NCBI GenBank assembly: GCA_002379985.1
Contig: DFVG01000057.1
Span: 1-17,330, forward strand
Length of the DNA stretch: 17,330 nucleotides
DNA from: Flavobacteriaceae bacterium UBA4166
GTDB taxonomy: Bacteria > Bacteroidota > Bacteroidia > Flavobacteriales > Flavobacteriaceae
Reading direction: 5' to 3'
Position 1 is the first letter of the stretch. Each line of letters opens with the position of its first letter. Under the pieces are notes generated by a model that had not been told where the DNA came from, made no database searches, and was given only the letters and a program-made list of their open reading frames with translations. Shown here one piece after another: positions 1 through 9,333 of the stretch. The translations under genes were made by a program, and so were the position numbers.

Positions 1-1248
1 GAGATTACAAAAAAGTGGCCGAAGTTAATGAAGTCGGCTGCCGATTTTCCTGAAATAGCACCCCAAGATATTATTGTGGATGCGCTCTTCGGAATTGGTA
101 TCAATCGTCCTCCCGAAGGCTGGGTCAAGGAGTTGATCTTATTCATTAATAAACAAAAAGCCTTTACACTTTCGATTGATATGCCAAGCGGACTCTATGC
201 GAATGAGGTTTTAGAAGATCGGGAGGCCGTGATACAAGCCAATCATACGTTGACATTTCAAGCGCCTAAGCTTTCTTTTTTCCTTCCGGAAACAGGGACA
301 TACGTCCCTTATTTTGAAGCGATTGACATCGGACTAGACCCTGAATATTTGCATACAACCAAGGCACTCGCACGGGTGATCTTAAAGCCCGAAGCCCAAC
401 GTTTTTACAAGCAGCGTGAAAAATACGCACATAAAGGAACCTATGGACATGTACTTGTGATGGGAGGGAGCCACGGAAAGCTAGGAGCCCCACAGCTTAC
501 GGCAAAGGCTGCCTACCGTACGGGCGCAGGGTTGGTCACGGCATATATTCCAACATGTGGATTTCAGTCATTCCAAACAGCCCTGCCGGAAGTCATGACG
601 ATCACAGACGGAGGAGAAAAATGCATAACGAAAGCATCTTTTGATCTCAGTCCGACAGTCATTGCCGTAGGAATGGGGATGGGAGTTCATTCTGAATCAA
701 AAACGGCACTAAAAGAACTCTTCGAAAAAACAAAAACTCCAATGGTCATTGATGCCGATGCGTTGAACTGTATTTCAGAGCATTCGGAGCTGCGTGCCTT
801 GATTCCTAAGAAAAGTGTGTTAACACCGCATCCGGGAGAGTTAGAACGATTGGTAGGAGGTTGGAAAAATGATTACGAAAAAATTGAAAAAGCGCAAGCA
901 CTCTCGAAAGAACTCGATGTTATCGTTCTCGTCAAGGGTGCGAATACCCTCATCGTCCTTGGGGATGATCTTTATATTAACAGTACCGGAAATCCTGGAA
1001 TGGCTACCGGCGGTTCCGGAGATGTACTATCAGGAATGATCGCCTGCTTGATAGCCCAAGGTTACGACCCACTGATGGCTTCCATTTTTGGGGTGTATTT
1101 GCACGGAAGTGCCGGAAACTTGGTTGCCCAAGAATACGGTTTTGAAGCGCTGATGGCAGGAGACATCATAGCGTCTATAGGAGCGGCGTTCTTAGAATTA
1201 TTCCGACAAGAAGAGCCACAAGCTTCCGAAAACAAAAAATCTCAATAA
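1..1248 (+). CDS. nnr: Bifunctional NAD(P)H-hydrate epimerase/dehydratase, 5' truncated by window edge
   Basis: This enzyme repairs damaged NADH and NADPH hydrates in the cytoplasm: the N-terminal YjeF_N domain epimerises R- and S-NAD(P)HX, and the C-terminal ribokinase-like domain dehydrates the S form using ADP or ATP. The frame is open from base 1, so the ATG at 28 is internal and 415 residues are visible; bifunctional homologues are about 500 residues, so roughly the first 90-110 residues, including the NGGDG-type motif of the epimerase, lie to the left. Seen here are the end of the epimerase domain (LFGIGINRPPEGW) and the dehydratase domain with GHVLVMGGS, LTPHPGE (820-840), KGANTLI and the nucleotide-binding GMATGGSGD (997-1023). 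It ends 14 bases before a convergent gene and no terminator hairpin is visible between them. The family assignment is firm; activity is inferred from the motifs. Confidence 0.95.
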   Translation, partial: EITKKWPKLMKSAADFPEIAPQDIIVDALFGIGINRPPEGWVKELILFINKQKAFTLSIDMPSGLYANEVLEDREAVIQANHTLTFQAPKLSFFLPETGTYVPYFEAIDIGLDPEYLHTTKALARVILKPEAQRFYKQREKYAHKGTYGHVLVMGGSHGKLGAPQLTAKAAYRTGAGLVTAYIPTCGFQSFQTALPEVMTITDGGEKCITKASFDLSPTVIAVGMGMGVHSESKTALKELFEKTKTPMVIDADALNCISEHSELRALIPKKSVLTPHPGELERLVGGWKNDYEKIEKAQALSKELDVIVLVKGANTLIVLGDDLYINSTGNPGMATGGSGDVLSGMIACLIAQGYDPLMASIFGVYLHGSAGNLVAQEYGFEALMAGDIIASIGAAFLELFRQEEPQASENKKSQ

Positions 1249-1262
1249 AACCGAACGCACTA

Positions 1263-2300
1263 CTACGAAGAGAGCAACTTATTTAGGGTTTCTCGAAGTT
1301 CAGGATTCGATGGGCGTGGCGCACTAGGATCAGCCACGTTTCCTTCAGGATCGATCAAAATAAAGCGAGGAATGCCTTTGATCTGAAAGCCAGTGACGAA
1401 ATCAGATTGCCAACCTTTTGGTGCATAGATCTGAATACCGCCCAAGTCCTTATCGGCTACCATCGCTTTCCAATCGCTCTTTGCTTTCTCCCAAGAGCCG
1501 CCATGGGTGCGATCATCATCAATAGACATACTTACAAAAGCAATGTTTTTATCGTGATAATCGGCTTCAATTTCTTTTAGATACGGGATCTCTGCTTTAC
1601 AAGGTGCACACCATGTTGCCCACACATCCACATAGACAAACTTTCCTTCCAAATCTGATAAAGACGTAGTGCCGCCTTTAAAATTCTCATAATCCTCGAA
1701 TGTAGGAGCCGGGGAGCCTACCGGAAATGCCTTGCGCACTTGCAAAATACCACCATAATACCCCTGTAATGATTTCATCATCGGATCGAGATCTTTTTTA
1801 GCAAAATTAACTACTACCGAATCTAGATCACTTTTAGCGTCTACAAACTGCTGAAGATCACGTTTTGCGTTTTCAATTTCTGCATTCATAGCCGTGATGT
1901 CTGAAGCTCTTGAAAAATCTTTATTCAGTGCTTTTTCCTGCTGAAGCGCGTAGGCCGCTAAGAAATTATTATTTTCCGCACCTTCACCACTGTACGTGAT
2001 GCTTTCATCAAATTCTTGTGTATCAAGAGTTAGCGTGAGATCAAAACCGTTCTTTAGATAGATATTGGTTTGTTCCTTTCCGTCAAACAAGCGATAGATA
2101 TCAGGAGTAATTTTTAAGGTGTCACTAAAACTGCCATCCGAAGCTACTGCAATTGTCTTTGAATAGGTTTTACTGCGAACCATCAGAGAATCGCTATTGG
2201 GATTTTGAATAGTGCCGGAAAGTGTAGCATAGTCGGTTACGGGCGCTTCACAAGAAGCAATGAACAAGGCAATAAATACCCCTAAAAAGATGCGTGTCAT
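1263..2300 (-). CDS. TlpA/ResA-like thiol-disulfide oxidoreductase lipoprotein with DUF4369-like N-terminus
   Basis: This is a 345-residue exported thioredoxin-fold protein, probably anchored to a membrane and facing the periplasm. Residues 1-17 form a lipoprotein signal peptide with lipobox IASC (lipidated Cys17). Residues about 24-110 resemble the beta-rich DUF4369 domain common in Bacteroidota TlpA proteins. A charged helical linker spans about 118-185. The C-terminal AhpC/TSA-thioredoxin domain (about 192-345) carries the redox motif WCAPC (Cys231 and Cys234) and the cis-proline region GIPRF (Pro311). Proteins of this type keep exported thiols reduced or take part in cytochrome c maturation, but many Bacteroidota paralogues have no assigned substrate and the neighbours give no hint. 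The start codon fits a promoter-like element at 2316-2347. It is convergent with the NAD(P)HX repair gene. Confidence 0.92.
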   Translation of the reverse strand: MTRIFLGVFIALFIASCEAPVTDYATLSGTIQNPNSDSLMVRSKTYSKTIAVASDGSFSDTLKITPDIYRLFDGKEQTNIYLKNGFDLTLTLDTQEFDESITYSGEGAENNNFLAAYALQQEKALNKDFSRASDITAMNAEIENAKRDLQQFVDAKSDLDSVVVNFAKKDLDPMMKSLQGYYGGILQVRKAFPVGSPAPTFEDYENFKGGTTSLSDLEGKFVYVDVWATWCAPCKAEIPYLKEIEADYHDKNIAFVSMSIDDDRTHGGSWEKAKSDWKAMVADKDLGGIQIYAPKGWQSDFVTGFQIKGIPRFILIDPEGNVADPSAPRPSNPELRETLNKLLSS

Positions 2301-2315
2301 AGTGTTACATTTCCG

Positions 2316-2347
2316 TAAAAATAAGACTTTATTTTTAGCGTAGACAA
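2316..2347 (-). promoter_or_regulatory. Bacteroidota-type promoter for the TlpA-like gene
   Basis: On the minus strand TTG (2347-2345, inside TTTGTTG) is followed after 21 bases by TATTTTTA (2323-2316), matching the -33 TTG and -7 TAnnTTTG/A pattern known for Bacteroidota sigma factor. It would give a leader of about 10 bases before the start codon at 2300. The site was identified by eye only. Confidence 0.5.
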
Positions 2348-2371
2348 CAAAGTCATCTTAATTAGAATTGG

Positions 2372-2379
2372 TATTTTTA
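2372..2379 (+). promoter_or_regulatory. Possible -7 element of hutH
   Basis: TATTTTTA lies 15 bases before the chosen hutH start codon and fits TAnnTTTA. I see no clear TTG at the expected distance upstream, so this is weaker than the other promoter calls. If real, the TTG codon at 2368 would lie upstream of the transcript start, which supports the ATG at 2395 as the true start. Confidence 0.3.
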
Positions 2380-2394
2380 CCCAAACAACTTGAC

Positions 2395-3903
2395 ATGCCA
2401 GAAATTCATTATATAAGTTCAGAAATACTGGACCTTCCTGCTATCCAAGATATTGTCATTCAGAAAAAAAACCTTGAGCTTTCGGAAGAGGCCATTTTGA
2501 ATATCAAGAAATCTCATGATTATCTACATAAGAAATTGGAGAACAACGATGCTCCGGTATATGGAATTAATACCGGGTTTGGGTCGTTGTTCAATGTAAA
2601 GATTAGTAAAGAGAACCTTTCACAATTACAGGAAAATCTTGTGATGTCACATGCTTGTGGAACCGGAGAATTTGTTCCGAAGCCCATTGCAAAATTAATG
2701 CTGTTGTTGAAGATCCAATCTTTAAGTTATGGCTACAGCGGCGTACAATTAACCACCGTACAACGCTTGATTGATTTTTACAATGAAGATGTGATTCCTG
2801 TCATTTACAGTCAGGGTAGCCTTGGCGCTTCGGGTGACCTTGCTCCCTTAGCACACATGTCGTTGCCGTTACTTGGAAAAGGGGAAGTGTATCTAAACGA
2901 TGAGATTATTACAGCCGAAGAAGCACTGGCACCACATGATTGGGAGCCCGTTCAATTGCAGGCAAAAGAAGGACTTGCTTTACTCAATGGGACGCAGTTT
3001 ATGAGTGCCTACGGAATCCATTGTCTGTTAAAAGCCCACAAGCTGGCCTATTTAGCGGATCTCATCAGTGCCGTTTCTATCGATGCTTTTGATTGTAATA
3101 TGAGTCCGTTTGACAAATTAGTACATCTCGTTCGTCCACATAGCGGTCAAATTCACACGGCCGAGCAGATCTTAGAATTTTTGGAAGGAAGCGAAATTGG
3201 GAAGTCAGAACATAAAATGGTACAAGACCCGTATTCGTTTCGTTGCATACCGCAGGTACATGGTGCGACCAAAGATACGCTTCAGTTTGTCACCAAAACC
3301 TTTAAAACCGAGGTCAATTCAGTCACTGACAATCCAAATATTTTCGTGGGAGAGGATACTATTATTTCCGGAGGAAACTTTCACGGGCAACCGTTGGCGC
3401 TCGCACTTGATTATTTAGGAATTGCGATGGCAGAATTGGGGAATATCTCAGAGCGACGTACCTTTCAATTGGTATCCGGACTCAGAAATTTGCCACAATT
3501 CTTGGTGAATAATCCGGGATTGAACAGTGGTTTTATGATCCCGCAGTACACGGCCGCAAGTATTGTAAGTAAAAACAAGCAACTGGCCACGCCTGCTTCC
3601 GTAGATTCAATTGTTTCTTCGAATGGACAAGAGGATCATGTGAGTATGGGCGCCAATGCGGCGACCAAATGTTTACAGATCGTGGATAATGTAGAAACGA
3701 TCCTCGCCATTGAACTGATGAATGCCTCACAAGCGCTGGTCTTTCGTGAACCTAAAAAATCATCCCCGTTCGTAGAGTCGCTTTTAAAGACCTATCGCGA
3801 AGGCGTTCCCTTTGTCGAGAACGATCGATTATTAGCGACAGATATTCATACCTCGGTTAGCTTTTTACAAGATTTGTCCATCGACAAAGAATTGCTATTT
3901 TAA
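2395..3903 (+). CDS. hutH: Histidine ammonia-lyase (histidase)
   Basis: This cytoplasmic homotetrameric enzyme removes ammonia from L-histidine to give trans-urocanate, the first step of histidine degradation. With the ATG at 2395 it is 502 residues, close to the usual 500-510. The frame stays open upstream to a TTG at 2368, but those codons overlap a promoter-like element and add nothing conserved. Ala145-Ser146-Gly147, within GSLGASGDLAPLAHMS, forms the MIO electrophilic cofactor. Tyr56 (YGINTGFG) and the Ser85-His86 pair (SHACGTGE) match the catalytic Tyr and His of Pseudomonas histidase with a constant offset of three residues. QDPYSFRCIPQVHGA and QEDHVSMG are also present and favour histidase over tyrosine or phenylalanine lyases. 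No hutU, hutI or hutG is near, so the rest of the pathway must lie elsewhere. Confidence 0.96.
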   Translation: MPEIHYISSEILDLPAIQDIVIQKKNLELSEEAILNIKKSHDYLHKKLENNDAPVYGINTGFGSLFNVKISKENLSQLQENLVMSHACGTGEFVPKPIAKLMLLLKIQSLSYGYSGVQLTTVQRLIDFYNEDVIPVIYSQGSLGASGDLAPLAHMSLPLLGKGEVYLNDEIITAEEALAPHDWEPVQLQAKEGLALLNGTQFMSAYGIHCLLKAHKLAYLADLISAVSIDAFDCNMSPFDKLVHLVRPHSGQIHTAEQILEFLEGSEIGKSEHKMVQDPYSFRCIPQVHGATKDTLQFVTKTFKTEVNSVTDNPNIFVGEDTIISGGNFHGQPLALALDYLGIAMAELGNISERRTFQLVSGLRNLPQFLVNNPGLNSGFMIPQYTAASIVSKNKQLATPASVDSIVSSNGQEDHVSMGANAATKCLQIVDNVETILAIELMNASQALVFREPKKSSPFVESLLKTYREGVPFVENDRLLATDIHTSVSFLQDLSIDKELLF

Positions 3904-3927
3904 TTTAGTGAGGGACAGCATATAACT

Positions 3928-3956
3928 AAAAAAGCACCTTAATAAGGTGCTTTTTT
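3928..3956. terminator. Bidirectional rho-independent terminator between hutH and clpC
   Basis: A 13-base perfect inverted repeat (AAAAAAGCACCTT / AAGGTGCTTTTTT) with a 3-base AAT loop lies between the convergent genes. The A run on one side and T run on the other give a U tract in both directions, so it can end both transcripts. Confidence 0.9.
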
Positions 3957-3976
3957 ATATAACATTTCTGAAAACA

Positions 3977-6532
3977 TTACGATTCGGTAGGCTTCGTCTG
4001 TTTTTCGATATGAATCGTTAATTCTTCTGTTTCTTCCTCAAGGTCCATGGTAATTTGATCTCCTTCATTCAAATTCGAATTAATGATTTCTTCCGCCAGT
4101 GCATCTTCAATATACTTTTGAATCGCTCGTTTTAGCGGTCGCGCCCCATAATCCTTATCAAATCCTTTATCGGCAATATAGTCTTTCGCCTTATCCGTAA
4201 GGGTAAGCTCATAACCAATGTCTTTGATACGCAAGAATAGCTTTTCAAGCTCAATATCAATGATCTTATGGATATGTTCTTTATCTAAGGCGTTGAATAC
4301 CATCACATCATCCACTCGGTTGAGGAATTCAGGCGCAAAGGTTTTCTTCAAGGCGTTTTCAATCACACTTTTAGCGTGCGCATCTGCCTGACTTTGCTTC
4401 GCGGCTGTTCCGAATCCAACCCCTTGTCCGAAGTCTTTCAATTTACGAGCTCCAATGTTCGAGGTCATAATGATAATGGTATTTCTAAAGTCGATTTTTC
4501 GACCTAAACTATCTGTCAAATATCCATCATCCAACACTTGAAGTAACATATTGAAAACATCCGGGTGAGCTTTTTCGATCTCATCCAACAACACAACCGC
4601 GTACGGTTTTCTTCGAATCTTCTCGGTAAGTTGCCCTCCTTCTTCATATCCTACATAGCCTGGAGGTGCTCCGATCAAACGAGACACGGCAAATTTCTCC
4701 ATGTACTCACTCATATCGATGCGTACCAAGGCGTTTTCACTGTCAAATAGTTCCCGCGCCAATACCTTGGCTAATTGGGTTTTACCCACTCCGGTTTGCC
4801 CTAGGAAAATAAATGAACCAATAGGCTTGTTCGGATCTTTAAGTCCCGCTCGGTTTCGCTGTATTGCTTTAACTACTTTCGCAACGGCTTCGTCTTGACC
4901 GATCACTTTTCCTTTGATGCGATCGGGTAGGGCTGCCAATTTATTGCTTTCCGTCTGGGCGATTCGATTCACAGGGATTCCTGTCATCATAGAAACCACT
5001 TCAGCGACATTCTCTTCGTCTACCGTTTCCTTGTGAAGTTTCGATTCTTTTTCCCAGGCTTCTTGCGCAGCCGCCAATTCTTTCTCTAAGTTCTTTTCGT
5101 CATCGCGCAATTTCGCCGCTTCTTCGTACTTCTGCTTTTTTACTACGGAATTCTTACGTTCTCGAACCTCTTCTAAACTCGCCTCAATGTTGAGGATCTT
5201 GTCGGGAACGTTAATATTTGTGATGTGCACACGAGATCCGGCTTCATCTAAAGCATCAATGGCCTTATCCGGAAGAAATCGCTCGGTCATGTATCGATTG
5301 GTAAGCTTGACACACGCTTCCAAAGCGTCTTCCGTATAGCTTACGTTATGGTGACTTTCATATTTATCTTTAATATTCTGAAGGATCTCAATGGTCTCTT
5401 CTACGGAAGTCGGTTCCACTAACACTTTCTGAAAACGACGTTCTAAGGCGCCGTCTTTTTCGATGTATTGTCTATATTCATCGAGCGTTGTCGCACCAAT
5501 ACATTGAATTTCGCCACGGGCCAAAGCCGGTTTGAACATATTCGAAGCATCAAGCGAACCTGTGGCGCCTCCGGCACCTACAATGGTATGAATCTCATCG
5601 ATAAAGAGAATGATGTCGTCATTCTTTTCCAATTCGTTCATAACGGCTTTCATGCGTTCTTCAAACTGTCCTCTGTATTTTGTACCAGCAACCAAACTCG
5701 CAAGGTCGAGTGTTACGAGTCGCTTGTCATACAATATTCTTGAGACCTTTCGTTGAGTGATTCGCAAAGCGAGTCCTTCAGCGATCGCTGATTTACCAAC
5801 GCCCGGTTCTCCAATTAAAAGCGGGTTGTTCTTTTTTCTTCGACTTAGGATCTGCGAAACACGTTGTATTTCACTTTCACGGCCTACTACAGGATCTAAT
5901 TTACCTTCTTCTGCGAGCGCGGTAAGATCTCTTCCGAAGTTATCCAACACCGGCGTTTTTGATTTTTTATTTCCTTTGGAACTGCTTCCGCCGGAGAACA
6001 AATTGTCTTTATCGTCTTCCGAAGCGGTATTTTCATCATCACTAGGAAAGGATTCACTGGTGGGACTTTCCGTAAAGTCATCGTCCTTACCGATCAATTG
6101 CTTGAACTGGTCTTTTACGCCGTCATAATCTACCTTCATTTTGTTCAAAAGTTTGGTGGTGGGGTCGTTGTCATTCCGAAGAATACACAACAACAAATGC
6201 GCGGTATTAATAGAATTACTCTGAAATAGTTTTGCTTCCAAAAAAGTAGTCTTCAGAGCGCGTTCTGCTTGCCGCGTAAGGTGTAGGTTTTTTTTATCGT
6301 TGCCGGTGGTCCCTGCATCGGGATTCGCCGGACTCAATATCTCTACTTTTCTACGTAGATGGTTCAGGTCAACGTCCAAAGCGTTCAGAATGGAAACAGC
6401 TTTACCATTTCCGTCCCGAAGGAGTCCCAGCATTAAATGTTCGGTACCAATAAAATCATGGCCCAAACGCAAGGCTTCTTCCTTACTGTACGCAATTACG
6501 TCTTTTACCCTTGGGGAAAAATTATCATCCAT
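3977..6532 (-). CDS. clpC: ATP-dependent Clp protease ATP-binding subunit ClpC
   Basis: This 851-residue Hsp100 unfoldase forms hexamers that unfold substrates and feed them into ClpP for protein quality control. The order is complete: Clp_N double repeat (1-145); a Ser/Asp/Glu-rich linker (150-195); AAA+ domain 1 with Walker A GEPGVGKS (241-248), Walker B ILFIDE (308-313) and arginine finger LERRF; a short UVR-type middle region (455-490), typical of ClpC rather than ClpB; AAA+ domain 2 with GQTGVGKT (578-585), VVLLDE (646-651) and FLNRVDD; and a D2-small C-terminal domain. VGF at 705-707 sits where the ClpP-binding loop of ClpC proteins lies, so it is predicted to partner ClpP. No mcsA/mcsB/ctsR genes adjoin it. 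It is transcribed away from gyrA. Confidence 0.97.
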   Translation of the reverse strand: MDDNFSPRVKDVIAYSKEEALRLGHDFIGTEHLMLGLLRDGNGKAVSILNALDVDLNHLRRKVEILSPANPDAGTTGNDKKNLHLTRQAERALKTTFLEAKLFQSNSINTAHLLLCILRNDNDPTTKLLNKMKVDYDGVKDQFKQLIGKDDDFTESPTSESFPSDDENTASEDDKDNLFSGGSSSKGNKKSKTPVLDNFGRDLTALAEEGKLDPVVGRESEIQRVSQILSRRKKNNPLLIGEPGVGKSAIAEGLALRITQRKVSRILYDKRLVTLDLASLVAGTKYRGQFEERMKAVMNELEKNDDIILFIDEIHTIVGAGGATGSLDASNMFKPALARGEIQCIGATTLDEYRQYIEKDGALERRFQKVLVEPTSVEETIEILQNIKDKYESHHNVSYTEDALEACVKLTNRYMTERFLPDKAIDALDEAGSRVHITNINVPDKILNIEASLEEVRERKNSVVKKQKYEEAAKLRDDEKNLEKELAAAQEAWEKESKLHKETVDEENVAEVVSMMTGIPVNRIAQTESNKLAALPDRIKGKVIGQDEAVAKVVKAIQRNRAGLKDPNKPIGSFIFLGQTGVGKTQLAKVLARELFDSENALVRIDMSEYMEKFAVSRLIGAPPGYVGYEEGGQLTEKIRRKPYAVVLLDEIEKAHPDVFNMLLQVLDDGYLTDSLGRKIDFRNTIIIMTSNIGARKLKDFGQGVGFGTAAKQSQADAHAKSVIENALKKTFAPEFLNRVDDVMVFNALDKEHIHKIIDIELEKLFLRIKDIGYELTLTDKAKDYIADKGFDKDYGARPLKRAIQKYIEDALAEEIINSNLNEGDQITMDLEEETEELTIHIEKQTKPTES

Positions 6533-6790
6533 ATATTCAATTCCTATGCTACTAAATTACTTAAAAACTACTCTAAAATGGTCAAAAACCATTCCTCAAT
6601 GATGGAGAGAATAGTAAAAAGACAAAAAATGCTTTTAAAATCAAAGAATTAATGCAGTAAATTATCACAAAAGCAGTTTAAAAATTTGTTAATAAAATGG
6701 TGAATAATGGACTTCGAAACCCGCCCGAAAACCTATAAAATATAGTATCTTGCTCGTTAGATTAACATGTAAATATTAAATTGATTTTTT
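6533..6790. promoter_or_regulatory. clpC-gyrA divergent intergenic region
   Basis: These 258 AT-rich bases separate two divergent housekeeping genes and must contain the promoters for both. I see no credible gene, RNA or long inverted repeat. For gyrA, a TATCTTG-like sequence at 6746-6752 is only a partial match to the -7 consensus and has no TTG at the right distance, so I do not place its promoter. No classical CIRCE-type repeat was found for clpC. Confidence 0.6.
6552..6588 (-). promoter_or_regulatory. Candidate clpC promoter
   Basis: On the minus strand TTTTTG (6588-6583) is followed after 23 bases by TAATTTAG (6559-6552), a one-mismatch fit to TAnnTTTG. Spacing is at the upper limit of the usual range and the leader would be only about 15 bases. 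Treat as tentative. Confidence 0.3.
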
Positions 6791-9316
6791 ATGGCTGAAG
6801 GCGAAAAATTAATTCCCATAAATATTGAAGATGAAATGAAATCAGCCTACATCGATTATTCGATGTCGGTCATCGTGTCACGTGCCCTGCCAGATGTTCG
6901 GGACGGCTTAAAACCGGTACATCGTCGTGTACTCTTCGGAATGCACGAATTGGGTGTTCGAGCGAACAGTTCTCACAAGAAATCGGCACGTATCGTCGGG
7001 GAAGTACTAGGTAAGTATCACCCGCATGGAGATACCTCTGTGTACGATGCCATGGTGCGTATGGCGCAAGAGTGGAGTTTGCGATATATGCTGGTAGACG
7101 GTCAAGGGAACTTTGGTTCCATAGATGGTGATAGTCCGGCCGCCATGCGTTACACCGAAGCACGGATGCAAAAGATTTCCGAAGAAATGCTTGCAGATAT
7201 CGACAAAGAAACGGTGGACCATCAGCTAAATTTTGACGACACCATTAAAGAGCCTACTGTTTTGCCTACCAAAATTCCGAGTCTGTTGGTTAACGGTGCC
7301 TCCGGGATTGCCGTTGGAATGGCGACCAATATGCCGCCCCACAATCTCACTGAAGTGATCGACGGTACGATCGCTTATATTGACGACAATGAGATTGATG
7401 TTGATGGACTCATGCAATACGTCAAAGCTCCAGACTTCCCTACAGGTGGGGTCATTTACGGGTATGACGGTGTAAAAGATGCCTTCCATACCGGTCGCGG
7501 GCGTGTTGTGATGCGCGGTAAAGCACATTTCGAGGAAGTAAATGGTCGGGAATGCATTATTGTAAGTGAGATTCCGTATCAGGTCAATAAGGCCAATATG
7601 ATCAAAAAGACGGCCGACCTGATCAATGATAAAAAGATTGAAGGAATTTCTAATATTCGAGATGAATCCGACCGAAAAGGGATGCGTATCGTGTATATTT
7701 TAAAACGCGATGCCATTCCGAATATCGTTCTCAATATGTTGTATAAGTATACGGAGCTGCAGTCTAGCTTCAGTGTAAACAACATCGCCTTGGTGAAAGG
7801 GCGCCCGAAATTATTAAACCTTCGAGAACTGATCCACTATTTTGTGGAACACCGCCATGAAGTGGTGGTTCGACGTACAGAATATTTACTTCGCAAAGCG
7901 GAAGAACGTGCCCATATCTTAGAAGGACTTATTATCGCTTCAGATAACATTGATGAAGTGATTGCCTTGATCCGTGCTTCGGCGAATGCCGAAGAAGCTC
8001 GAAATAAATTGATCGAGACCTTCGAGCTAACCGAAATACAGGCGAAAGCTATCGTTGAAATGCGATTGCGTCAGCTCACCGGACTAGAACAAGACAAACT
8101 TCGTAGTGAATATGATGAGTTGATGAAAACCATTGAAGACTACAAAGATATTCTTGCCAAGAAAGAACGTCGAATGGAGATCATCAAAACCGAATTACTT
8201 GAAATTCGCGATAAATACGGTGATGAACGTCGTTCTACTATAGAATACGCCGGAGGCGATGTAAGTATTACCGATTTGATTCCTGATGAACAAGTGGTGA
8301 TCACTATCTCACACGCCGGATACATTAAACGAACTTCTCTTACGGAATACAAAACCCAAAATAGAGGGGGCGTAGGACAAAAAGCTTCTTCTACCCGAAA
8401 TGAAGATTTCTTGGAAGATCTATTTGTGGGCACAAACCACCAATATATGTTGTTCTTTACGCAAAAAGGAAAGTGTTTCTGGATGCGCGTATTTGAAATT
8501 CCGGAAGGGAGTAGAAATTCGAAGGGAAGAGCCATTCAGAATTTGATCAACATTGAACCCGATGATAAGGTGAAAGCCTTTATTTGCACGCAAGATCTTA
8601 AAGATGAAGAATACATCAATAGTCATTTTGTGATCATGGCGACCAAACTCGGGCAAGTAAAGAAAACACCATTAGAGCAATATTCTAGACCACGAACTAA
8701 CGGGATCAATGCGATTACCATTAAAGAAGGAGATGAGCTGCTTGAAGCTAAACTTACTACAGGAGATAGTCAAGTCATGTTGGCAGTGAAAAGTGGTAAA
8801 GCGATTCGTTTTGAAGAAGAGAAAACGCGTCCGATGGGAAGAAATGCTTCCGGGGTACGCGGTATTCGATTAGACAATGATACTGATGAAGTTGTTGGCA
8901 TGATCGCCATCAACGACACAGAGACAGAGGTATTGGTGGTTTCCGAAAATGGATATGGAAAGCGCTCTAGTATCGACGACTATCGTATTACCAATCGAGG
9001 TGGAAAAGGAGTAAAAACCATTAATATTACCGAGAAAACCGGTAACTTAGTGGCGATCAAGAATGTAACAGACGGTGATGACCTGATGATCATCAACAAA
9101 TCTGGAATTGCCATACGGATGGAAGTTTCTGATCTGCGTGTCATGGGACGTGCGACACAAGGTGTGCGCGTGATCAAGGTTCGTGAAGATGATGCCATTG
9201 CTGCGGTAGCCAAAGTTGTAATCGAAGAAGAGGATGAAATGGAGGAAAACGAAGATGCACAGGAAAATGGCACCACTCTTGATAATACAAGTGAACAAAC
9301 AGAAAACAACGAATAA
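6791..9316 (+). CDS. gyrA: DNA gyrase subunit A
   Basis: GyrA carries the breakage-reunion activity of DNA gyrase, which introduces negative supercoils with GyrB. The protein has 841 residues. The N-terminal domain has the quinolone region HPHGDTSVYDAM and the catalytic tyrosine Tyr121 in RYTEAR. At the positions equivalent to E. coli Ser83 and Asp87 it has Thr82 and Asp86; Thr here is a natural variant in several bacteria, so resistance cannot be claimed. The C-terminal beta-pinwheel (about 500-810) has a divergent GyrA box QNRGGVG at 523-529 in the first blade and a second box-like NRGGKG at 735-740 near the last blade. The last 30 residues form an acidic tail, as in many GyrA proteins. Domain length and the boxes favour GyrA over ParC. 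The next gene follows after 17 bases on the same strand. Confidence 0.96.
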   Translation: MAEGEKLIPINIEDEMKSAYIDYSMSVIVSRALPDVRDGLKPVHRRVLFGMHELGVRANSSHKKSARIVGEVLGKYHPHGDTSVYDAMVRMAQEWSLRYMLVDGQGNFGSIDGDSPAAMRYTEARMQKISEEMLADIDKETVDHQLNFDDTIKEPTVLPTKIPSLLVNGASGIAVGMATNMPPHNLTEVIDGTIAYIDDNEIDVDGLMQYVKAPDFPTGGVIYGYDGVKDAFHTGRGRVVMRGKAHFEEVNGRECIIVSEIPYQVNKANMIKKTADLINDKKIEGISNIRDESDRKGMRIVYILKRDAIPNIVLNMLYKYTELQSSFSVNNIALVKGRPKLLNLRELIHYFVEHRHEVVVRRTEYLLRKAEERAHILEGLIIASDNIDEVIALIRASANAEEARNKLIETFELTEIQAKAIVEMRLRQLTGLEQDKLRSEYDELMKTIEDYKDILAKKERRMEIIKTELLEIRDKYGDERRSTIEYAGGDVSITDLIPDEQVVITISHAGYIKRTSLTEYKTQNRGGVGQKASSTRNEDFLEDLFVGTNHQYMLFFTQKGKCFWMRVFEIPEGSRNSKGRAIQNLINIEPDDKVKAFICTQDLKDEEYINSHFVIMATKLGQVKKTPLEQYSRPRTNGINAITIKEGDELLEAKLTTGDSQVMLAVKSGKAIRFEEEKTRPMGRNASGVRGIRLDNDTDEVVGMIAINDTETEVLVVSENGYGKRSSIDDYRITNRGGKGVKTINITEKTGNLVAIKNVTDGDDLMIINKSGIAIRMEVSDLRVMGRATQGVRVIKVREDDAIAAVAKVVIEEEDEMEENEDAQENGTTLDNTSEQTENNE

Positions 9317-9333
9317 ATACAAACCCACAAAAA

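Noticed and set aside
28..30. ATG at 28 as the start of the NAD(P)HX repair gene
   Set aside because: The frame is open back to base 1 and the epimerase domain would lack its N-terminal half; the gene is cut by the window edge.
2368..2394. Upstream TTG start for hutH adding nine residues
   Set aside because: These codons overlap a TATTTTTA promoter-like element, add no conserved sequence, and the ATG at 2395 gives active-site numbering and length typical of histidase.
5757..6128. A 123-codon plus-strand ORF opposite clpC, and similar long antisense frames in gyrA and the NagB fusion
   Set aside because: They lie wholly inside strongly conserved genes on the other strand, have low-complexity or unfamiliar translations, and have no separate promoter; they are frame shadows.
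3977..6532. ClpB disaggregase instead of ClpC
   Set aside because: The middle region is a short UVR-type segment rather than ClpB's long coiled coil, and a VGF ClpP-binding loop is present at residues 705-707.
6886..7170. Fluoroquinolone resistance mutation in gyrA
   Set aside because: Thr at the Ser83-equivalent position is a natural residue in several wild-type gyrases and the Asp87 equivalent is kept, so resistance cannot be read from this.
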